DNA of 64,000 nt, from positions 124,001 to 188,000 of the forward strand of contig JBBAWH010000001.1 of the NCBI GenBank assembly GCA_040397235.1, in the 5' to 3' direction. Under the pieces are notes generated by a model. That model made no database searches. It saw nothing but the letters and a program-made list of their open reading frames with translations, and was not told the DNA's origin. The stretch is from Limnocylindrus sp040397235 (GTDB lineage Bacteria > Chloroflexota > Limnocylindria > Limnocylindrales > Limnocylindraceae). The position numbers and the translations under genes were made by a program. Every line of letters starts with the position of its first letter. Position 1 is the stretch's first letter. This document shows positions 58,508 through 64,000 of the stretch, piece by piece.

Positions 58508-59466
58508 AGGCGCGGCCCTACCAGCGCGTTTGATTCGATGAAGACACGCTCAGGCTGAGCGCCGAATGCCGTACGCCGCCCGAATGCGGCGATCGCACCG
58601 TGGACGTGGAGTCGCAGAGGGCTCCCCTCTGCCGTCTGCTGGCCGGCACTGTCCAGCATGCCAAGCGGGAGTGCAATGCCGTCGCGCAGCAGTGCCGCAC
58701 CCTTCTCGCCAACCTCCGTTGATGCAATGTGGTCGAGTCCAGCGTCGAGCGGCAAGAGCAGGTCGCGAAGCTCGCCCGCCAGCGCCGCGGCGGCGATCTG
58801 CTGCATGGTGTGCGCCTCCCCTACTGCAAAGACACCAGAGCCCACACGCCGCAGTGCAACAAGGTGTGCCCCACTCCCCACATCGCGACCCAGGTCACGG
58901 GCAATGGCGCGGATGTAGGTGCCAGAGCTCACGTCGAGCCTCGCATGCATAAGCGGCTCTTCAGCGTGAGAGTCGTCCCAGCCAAGCATGTCAAATCGCC
59001 TGATCTCGATCGGGCGCGGCGCCAGTTCCACCACCTCCCCTGCACGCGCGCGCTCGTAGGCGCGTACACCATCTGTGCGCTTGGCAGAGTGCGATGGCGG
59101 CACCTGCTCTAAGGCGCCCCGATAGCGCGGCAGCAGTGCGCTGATCGCCGCCTGCGAAGGGGGTGCTCCAGCAAGGTCCAGGCGTTCGCCATCGAGATCA
59201 TCGGTTGTGGTCCCTCCGCCAAACGAGAAGGTGGCCTCGTAGCGCTTCTCGCCGCCCAGATGCAGGCTCGCTAGGCGCGTTGCGCGGCCAAGGACGAGCA
59301 CCAAGAGGCCTGTGGCGAACGGATCGAGTGTGCCGCCATGGCCGATGCGGGGTTGGCCCGCCATTCTGCGGATTTTAGCCACGATGTCGTGGCTGGTCGG
59401 ACCATTCGGCTTGTCGACGAGAAGGATCCCGTCAATGCCGGGAGTGCTCGGCCGTCGCCGCGCCAT
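58504..59466 (-). CDS. truB: tRNA pseudouridine(55) synthase TruB
   Basis: 320 residues. GILLVDKPNGPTSHDIVAKIRR opens the protein, then the catalytic-Asp motif IGHGGTLDPFATGLLVLVLGRATRL, RYEATFSFG, and SSGTYIRAIARDLG before the C-terminal PUA-like region. It modifies U55 of the T arm in most tRNAs. It lies in the rbfA-nrnA-truB-ribF order common in Gram-positives and relatives. Confidence 0.96.
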   Translation of the reverse strand: MARRRPSTPGIDGILLVDKPNGPTSHDIVAKIRRMAGQPRIGHGGTLDPFATGLLVLVLGRATRLASLHLGGEKRYEATFSFGGGTTTDDLDGERLDLAGAPPSQAAISALLPRYRGALEQVPPSHSAKRTDGVRAYERARAGEVVELAPRPIEIRRFDMLGWDDSHAEEPLMHARLDVSSGTYIRAIARDLGRDVGSGAHLVALRRVGSGVFAVGEAHTMQQIAAAALAGELRDLLLPLDAGLDHIASTEVGEKGAALLRDGIALPLGMLDSAGQQTAEGSPLRLHVHGAIAAFGRRTAFGAQPERVFIESNALVGPRL

Positions 59467-59470
59467 TCGC

Positions 59471-60538
59471 TCAGCCCGCTACAGCGTGCGCGCGAAGCTC
59501 CGTCACGCGCGACAGCACTAGGGTGGCCGCCTCGTTCACGGGGCGCTCAATCGTGGCTCCGGCGGCACGCGCATGACCGCCACCACCGAATGAGCCAACG
59601 ATGGCGGTGGCGTCGGGGCCCTCCCCTTTCGTGCGCACAGAGATGCGCGCGGTGGTTGGGCCATCCTCTTTGAAGAAGATCGCGACATCAGCCTCTGAGA
59701 CCTGCGCGAGTGCATCAACGATCCCCTCGCTCATCTCGAGCGTTGCGCCGGTTTCGGTGAGGTCAGCCAGCATCATCGTGGCGAAGACGGTGCGGCCACT
59801 ATCAGTGGACTTCAAGCTCGCCAACACGCGCGCGTGCAGTTGCACCTGCGCGAGTGGCTTTGAGCGGTAGATCTTTCGTGAGATCTCACTGATCGGCGCG
59901 CCGGCGGCAAGCAGGAGCCCACCCACCTCTAGGGTTCGTGGGGTCGTGTTGCCATGCTGAAAAGTGGCGGTGTCCATGATCACGCCGGCTGCGAGTGTCG
60001 TAGCGAGCCGCCCCTGGTCTGCAGAGAGATCTGCCTTGAGCGCGAGTGCGATCAAGCTCACCATTTCGCAGGTTGCCGCGGCGCGCGCATCAACCCAGGC
60101 GAGTGGCCAGGTCGAATCGTTGGAGACATGGTGATCAATCAAGATCCGTGGCGTAGAGGCTGGCAGCGCATTGATCAGGTCGCCGATGCGTCCGGCTCGC
60201 TTCGGATCGGCGCAATCCACCAGCACGATGGCGTCTGGCGACCAACTCGGTGCCTCAAGGGAGACGTCGCCGATTGTTGGAATGACGTCATAGACCGCTG
60301 GTGGAGCGTCGGCGCTGATCACAGCGGCCTCCGCGCCGAACTGACCGAGGATAGCCTTTAATCCAAGGGCTGCACCAAGCGCATCGGCATCTGGTCGCTC
60401 ATGCGGCACGACCCATAGCCTCTTCGCCACTCGAAGCGCTTCCAGCACGTTTGCAGGGACGGCCGCAAGTGCCATCGGCTGCAGTTCGTTGGCTCGGCGC
60501 ACGAATTCCGCTGCGCGGACGATTCCCTGCTCGCTCAT
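59471..60538 (-). CDS. nrnA: DHH family phosphoesterase, NrnA-like nanoRNase/pAp phosphatase
   Basis: 355 residues. DHH motifs are WVVPHERPDADALGAALGL, VLVDCADPKR and RILIDHHVSND; the DHHA1 domain ends with VGSFGGGGHARAAGATI. NrnA degrades 2-5 nt RNA fragments and pAp, finishing what PNPase and RNase J leave. Being in one operon with pnp is functionally coherent. Overlaps rbfA by 4 bp. Confidence 0.92.
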   Translation of the reverse strand: MSEQGIVRAAEFVRRANELQPMALAAVPANVLEALRVAKRLWVVPHERPDADALGAALGLKAILGQFGAEAAVISADAPPAVYDVIPTIGDVSLEAPSWSPDAIVLVDCADPKRAGRIGDLINALPASTPRILIDHHVSNDSTWPLAWVDARAAATCEMVSLIALALKADLSADQGRLATTLAAGVIMDTATFQHGNTTPRTLEVGGLLLAAGAPISEISRKIYRSKPLAQVQLHARVLASLKSTDSGRTVFATMMLADLTETGATLEMSEGIVDALAQVSEADVAIFFKEDGPTTARISVRTKGEGPDATAIVGSFGGGGHARAAGATIERPVNEAATLVLSRVTELRAHAVAG

Positions 60539-60957
60539 CCCTTACTCCTTCGGCTCTTCTCTTCAACCCCTGTACGTGTTGGGGCTGGAAGCGGCGAGAG
60601 GGTCTCTGGTGGGAGCCCTCCATCGGCAATGCTACCGAGTAGCTGCTGAATGCGCGCGCCACGATCGCCGGCCTCATCAAGTTCAAAGTGCAAATCGGGG
60701 ACGCGTCGAATGCGCAGCCCCTTGCCGATCAAGGTGCGAAGGTGTGATGCGGCACTCTTCAGCGCTGCGAGTGAGGCGACGCGCTGCTCTTCACTACCGA
60801 TGGTGCTAACAAAGACTTTGGCGTGGCGCAGGTCCGGCGACGTAGAGACGGAGGTAACGGTCACAAACCCGAGCCGTGGATCGCTCAGAGATCGTCCGAT
60901 ATGGGCACTGATCTCTTCTCGGAGAAGCTCGTCGACACGGGGCATCCGCTCAGACAT
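60535..60957 (-). CDS. rbfA: Ribosome-binding factor A
   Basis: 140 residues from the ATG at 60957, two bases after the infB stop. The KH-like fold is recognisable from RVDELLREEISAHIGRSLSDPRLGFVTVTSVSTSPDLRHAKVFVS, and RIRRVPDLHFELDEAGDRGARI follows. It assists late 30S maturation near the 5' end of 16S rRNA. The Pro/Thr/Arg-rich tail of about 25 residues is not conserved. Confidence 0.93.
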   Translation of the reverse strand: MSERMPRVDELLREEISAHIGRSLSDPRLGFVTVTSVSTSPDLRHAKVFVSTIGSEEQRVASLAALKSAASHLRTLIGKGLRIRRVPDLHFELDEAGDRGARIQQLLGSIADGGLPPETLSPLPAPTRTGVEEKSRRSKG

Positions 60958-60959
60958 GC

Positions 60960-62831
60960 TTAGAGGGTCCGCCTCGTCGACTTCTCGCCGATGATCTCCA
61001 AGATGTCGCCCTCGAGTACGGTGACCGATGCACCAAGGCCGATGCCGCACTCCTGGCCCTCTCTCACTTCACGAACATCATCACGGAAGCGACGCAGCGA
61101 CTCGATCACATCAGTCGCAACAAGGTTACCGCCGCGCATGACGCGTACCTTCGCGCCGCGCGTAACGCGGCCCTCACGAATGATCGAACCCGCAATGACG
61201 AAGCCCTTACCAGGGAAGAGTTGCTTCACCTCGGCACGCCCTTCGACCACCTCTGACTTCTCAGGATCGAGCATCCCCTCAAGCGCAGCCTTCATATCGT
61301 CGGCGAGCTCGTAGATGATCTCGTAAAGGCGCACGTCAACCTTGTTGGTTTCAGCCATGCGGCGCGCACCTGGGGTGAGCGTGGTGGTGAAGCCGAGCAC
61401 GATTGCATCAGATGCTGAGGCGAGCAGGATGTCGTTCTCGGTGACCTCCCCCGCGGCCGAGAGGAGCACGTTGATGCGCACCTCATCGCTCTGCAACTTC
61501 TCGAGCTGGTGTTCGATAGCGCCGAGTGATCCGGCCACATCGGACTTCAGAATGACGCGGACCTCTTTACCAGCTCCAGACTGAATGCGCTTATAGAGGT
61601 CCTCCATCGTGGCGTGGCCGCTATCGCGCCCAGCGCTCGTGGCGTCGGCGGCGGCCTCAGACCAGGAGCGGGCCTCCTTCTCGTCCACCGCAGTACGGAA
61701 GATCTCACCGCTGACGGGGACCTCGGGGAGACCTGAGACGACTACGGCTGTTGAGGGGCCCGCCAACTTGATCCGGCCCCCATCGGTCGACTCCAGCGAG
61801 CGGACCTTCCCTGAGATGGCACCGACAACCATGTGGTCACCAACGCGGAGGGTTCCCGTCTGCACGATCACGGTGGCGATCGGACCGCGCCCCTTGTCGC
61901 GCTCTGCCTCAATCACCGTGCCCACCGCAAGTCGCGCCGCATCAGCCTTGTAGTCACCGAGATCGGCGACGAGGAGGACCATGTCAAGGAGATCGTCGAG
62001 ACCGGCGCCGGTTCGAGCCGACACCGCCACGAGTGGGACGTCGCCGCCGTAATCCTCGATCACGACATTCGATTCCGCGAGCTCCGTCTTCACGCGGTCC
62101 GGGTTTGCATCTGGCTTGTCAATCTTGTTGAGCGCGATGATGATCGGCACATTCGCCGCACGAGCGTGGCTGATCGCCTCTTTTGTCTGCGGCATCACGC
62201 CGTCGTCAGCGGCGACTACGACGATGGCGATATCTGTTACTCGCGCGCCACGCGCGCGCATCGCCGTAAACGCTTCGTGTCCAGGGGTGTCAAGGAAGAG
62301 AATTGAACGGTCGCCACGCTGCACCTGGCTGGCGCCAAGGTGCTGGGTAATGCCGCCACGCTCGCCCTCCGCAACGCTGGTCTTGCGCAGCGCATCGAGC
62401 AGGCTCGTCTTGCCGTGGTCGACGTGGCCCATGACGGTAACGATGGGGGCGCGCGAGATAAGTGCGGCGCCCGGATCTTCGCTGAAGAATTCTGTCTTTG
62501 TTGCAGCTGGTAGGGCCTCGGGGGTCGCCTCTGGCGCGACCTCGTCTTCGTCAGGCTCGGGCTCCTTGACGGTGAAGCCGAGCTCAGTGGCAATCAGGGA
62601 GGCAGTCTCGCGATCAATGCCCTGGTTCATGGTGGCAAAGACCCCACTGCGAATCAGTGGATTGATGATGTCCGCGGGGTTTACCTTGAGCAGCGTTGCA
62701 AGATCGCCGACCGCGATTGAGGCGGGCAATTCGAGGATGCCGTCATGAACCTGCGCTACGCGTGCTGGCTTCGGTTCTGGTGGTAAGCGATCGGGGCGCG
62801 GTGGACGGATGCTCTTACGCTGCTTCGTCAT
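60960..62831 (-). CDS. infB: Translation initiation factor IF-2
   Basis: 623 residues, a compact IF-2 with a short N-terminal region. An IF2-N domain (VGDLATLLKVNPADIINPLIRSGVFATMNQGID) precedes the G domain: VTVMGHVDHGKTSLLDALR, ITQHLGASQVQ, LDTPGHEAFTAMRARGARV and NKIDKP. Domains II-IV follow, including FPGKGFVIAGSIIREGRVTRGAKVRVMR. It delivers initiator tRNA to the 30S subunit. Linked to nusA, ylxR and rbfA as usual. Confidence 0.97.
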   Translation of the reverse strand: MTKQRKSIRPPRPDRLPPEPKPARVAQVHDGILELPASIAVGDLATLLKVNPADIINPLIRSGVFATMNQGIDRETASLIATELGFTVKEPEPDEDEVAPEATPEALPAATKTEFFSEDPGAALISRAPIVTVMGHVDHGKTSLLDALRKTSVAEGERGGITQHLGASQVQRGDRSILFLDTPGHEAFTAMRARGARVTDIAIVVVAADDGVMPQTKEAISHARAANVPIIIALNKIDKPDANPDRVKTELAESNVVIEDYGGDVPLVAVSARTGAGLDDLLDMVLLVADLGDYKADAARLAVGTVIEAERDKGRGPIATVIVQTGTLRVGDHMVVGAISGKVRSLESTDGGRIKLAGPSTAVVVSGLPEVPVSGEIFRTAVDEKEARSWSEAAADATSAGRDSGHATMEDLYKRIQSGAGKEVRVILKSDVAGSLGAIEHQLEKLQSDEVRINVLLSAAGEVTENDILLASASDAIVLGFTTTLTPGARRMAETNKVDVRLYEIIYELADDMKAALEGMLDPEKSEVVEGRAEVKQLFPGKGFVIAGSIIREGRVTRGAKVRVMRGGNLVATDVIESLRRFRDDVREVREGQECGIGLGASVTVLEGDILEIIGEKSTRRTL

Positions 62832-62834
62832 CTG

Positions 62835-63161
62835 CTACCCCCTTTCGTCTCGTCGGCTTCGTCGCTCAATCAGTATCTGCTCAAGATCTGTGGCCGCAAT
62901 GCGACCCTTCAGCCCTCGTCGTAGTCCTTCACCGATCAGCAGGTCGTGGGCATGGTCGCCGCTCTGGCAGACCCACGCACCTCGACCGCCAACAGCGCCC
63001 GCTCGCACCACTCCATCTGCGGAGGCTCCGTACCGCACGAGCGTCTCCAGCGGCTGTGTCAGCCGACAGGCCACGCAGGTGCGCGCACGAACCGCGGGCG
63101 TCTTAGGCCCCCTCGCCCGCTGGGGCCACTGCAGGCACCTCAGCGGCTCCAGTTCCATCAC
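62835..63161 (-). CDS. ylxR: YlxR (DUF448) RNA-binding protein
   Basis: 108 residues. The signature RTCVACRLTQPLETLVRYG and the GRGAWVC segment match DUF448. The start is uncertain: two adjacent ATG codons (63161, 63158) lie about 55 bp inside nusA and no later ATG, GTG or TTG precedes the signature. YlxR proteins bind RNA, and some are reported to regulate transcription or RNase P. Position between nusA and infB is the standard one. Confidence 0.88.
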   Translation of the reverse strand: MMELEPLRCLQWPQRARGPKTPAVRARTCVACRLTQPLETLVRYGASADGVVRAGAVGGRGAWVCQSGDHAHDLLIGEGLRRGLKGRIAATDLEQILIERRSRRDERG

Positions 63162-64000
63162 TGGCGATGTCGATTCGGAATCCGGTGAGTCGCGCCGCTA
63201 GGCGGGCGTTCTGTCCGCCAGCGCCGATCGCAAGGGAGAGTGCGCGCTCGGGAACCACGACGGTTGCCGACTTGGCCGCCTCATCAACGGTGACCGAGAC
63301 GACCGGCGCTGGTGAGAGAGCTCGCCCAATCGCCTCAGCTGCATCATCGGTGTGCGCGATGATGTCGATCTTTTCGCCACCAAGGTCTTCGACAACAGCC
63401 TGCACTCGTGCGCCACGTTGGCCAACGACTGCGCCGACCGGATCGAGTCCGACCTGCTTCGTTGCAACAACAATCTTGGTGCGGCTCCCCGGCTCACGAG
63501 CGATCGAGGTGATCTCCACCGTGCCCGCAGTCAGCTCAGGAACCTCAAGTTCAAAGAGCTTCTTGACGAAGTTCTTATGCGTACGCGTCAGAAGGATCTC
63601 TGGGCCACGAAGGGTTGTTCGCACTTCCAGTAGGAGTGCCTTGACGTTTTCGCCGATGCGGAAGGTGTCGAGCTGCGACTGCTCCGTTGCAGGCAGGTAT
63701 GCCTCCGCCTTCCCCACGTCCAAGACGAGGTTGCGGCGATCGACGCGCATCACGACGCCGGTAAGAATCTCACCCGCACGCTCGGCGAACGACTGCATGG
63801 TCAGGTCGCGCTGGATCTGGATGAGGCGCTGCTGGAGCGCCTGGCGAGCCTGGGCCGCAACGATGCGACCCATATCAGCATCCATCTCTTCGAGTTCGAT
63901 GAGGTCTCCAGCGACAGCACCTGGCCTCGTTGCCTGGGCCTCTTCTGGCGTCCACTCTGCGCCGGGGACGAGTACCTCTTCTACGACTCGGCGGGCCCGA
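63103..64000 (-). CDS. nusA: Transcription termination/antitermination protein NusA (N-terminal end outside window)
   Basis: The frame is open to the window edge, giving about 298 residues that lack only the first part of the N-terminal domain. The end of that domain (EMDADMGRIVAAQARQALQQRL) is followed by an S1 domain (GEILTGVVMRVDRRNLVLDVGKAEAYLP) and two KH domains (DPVGAVVGQRGARVQAVVEDLGGEKIDII and VVPERALSLAIGAGGQNARLAARLTGFRIDI). It controls pausing and termination of RNA polymerase and heads the operon leading to pnp. Confidence 0.96.
   Translation of the reverse strand, partial: RARRVVEEVLVPGAEWTPEEAQATRPGAVAGDLIELEEMDADMGRIVAAQARQALQQRLIQIQRDLTMQSFAERAGEILTGVVMRVDRRNLVLDVGKAEAYLPATEQSQLDTFRIGENVKALLLEVRTTLRGPEILLTRTHKNFVKKLFELEVPELTAGTVEITSIAREPGSRTKIVVATKQVGLDPVGAVVGQRGARVQAVVEDLGGEKIDIIAHTDDAAEAIGRALSPAPVVSVTVDEAAKSATVVVPERALSLAIGAGGQNARLAARLTGFRIDIASDGTGAAEVPAVAPAGEGA

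Noticed and set aside
1..64000. CRISPR arrays, insertion sequences, prophage or toxin-antitoxin modules
   Set aside because: No regularly spaced repeats, transposase motifs, phage genes or small paired genes were seen; gaps between genes are too short to hide them.

Overview
The window is a dense, GC-rich bacterial chromosome segment (about 60% GC by eye) made almost entirely of housekeeping genes. Genes commonly overlap by 4 bp and intergenic gaps are tiny. There are no insertion sequences, prophage genes or CRISPR arrays. The following combination points to a streamlined aquatic member of the Chloroflexota, for example the freshwater Limnocylindria, rather than an actinobacterium: RNase Y and RNase J together, MutS2 with an Smr domain, a family-4 uracil-DNA glycosylase, ThrRS without a TGS domain, nrdR-dcd, and a xanthorhodopsin-type proton pump. 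This placement is inferred from gene content only.

Layout. 1-9191 (+): end of recN, a Xer recombinase, a degenerate HD-like protein, scpA, scpB, an RluB-type pseudouridine synthase, cmk, plsC, ispH, der, gpsA, then tRNA-Pro and a terminator. 9384-10121 (-): rhodopsin. 10302-15414 (+): DUF4332 protein, DUF1461 protein, a lycopene cyclase/elongase fusion, MoaB/MogA, nrdR, dcd, an MBL hydrolase. 15404-16939 (-): a redox module (TlpA-like, CcdA, glutaredoxin-like). Next are tRNA-Arg and an MFS transporter (+), psuG-psuK (-), and tRNA-Val. 20384-29840 (+): thrS, infC, rpmI, rplT, pheS, pheT, cvpA, mutS2. 29846-32434 (-): a class A penicillin-binding protein. 32459-45415 (+): tyrS, yebC, ruvC, ruvA, ruvB, tgt, recA, recX, rny, miaA, hflX, and an MBL-Rieske protein. 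45445-64000 (-): two operons. The first runs asd, UDG, RNase J, ftsK, rodZ-like, yajQ, murC. The second is the conserved nusA, ylxR, infB, rbfA, nrnA, truB, ribF, rpsO, pnp cluster.

The most unusual item is the polynucleotide phosphorylase (54644-57241). It carries a complete DnaQ-like DEDDh 3'-5' exonuclease domain inside the helical linker between its two RNase PH domains. All DEDDh motifs and all expected PNPase motifs are present, so one polypeptide appears to combine phosphorolytic and hydrolytic 3'-5' nuclease centres.

The second theme is light capture. The rhodopsin has the D-T-E proton-pump signature, a green-type Leu, and the small Gly that opens the carotenoid-antenna fenestration in xanthorhodopsin. 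It is transcribed divergently from an operon containing one protein with two lycopene-cyclase domains and a lycopene-elongase-type prenyltransferase domain. The shared regulatory region holds a perfect 7-bp inverted repeat.

Other points: at least eight genes and all three tRNAs have a TANNNT-like -10 hexamer about 6-7 nt (8-20 nt for two of the tRNAs) before the first base, implying many leaderless mRNAs. infC appears to start at AUU, tgt at CUG and rpsO at UUG. RibF keeps its FMN adenylyltransferase half but has lost recognisable riboflavin-kinase motifs.
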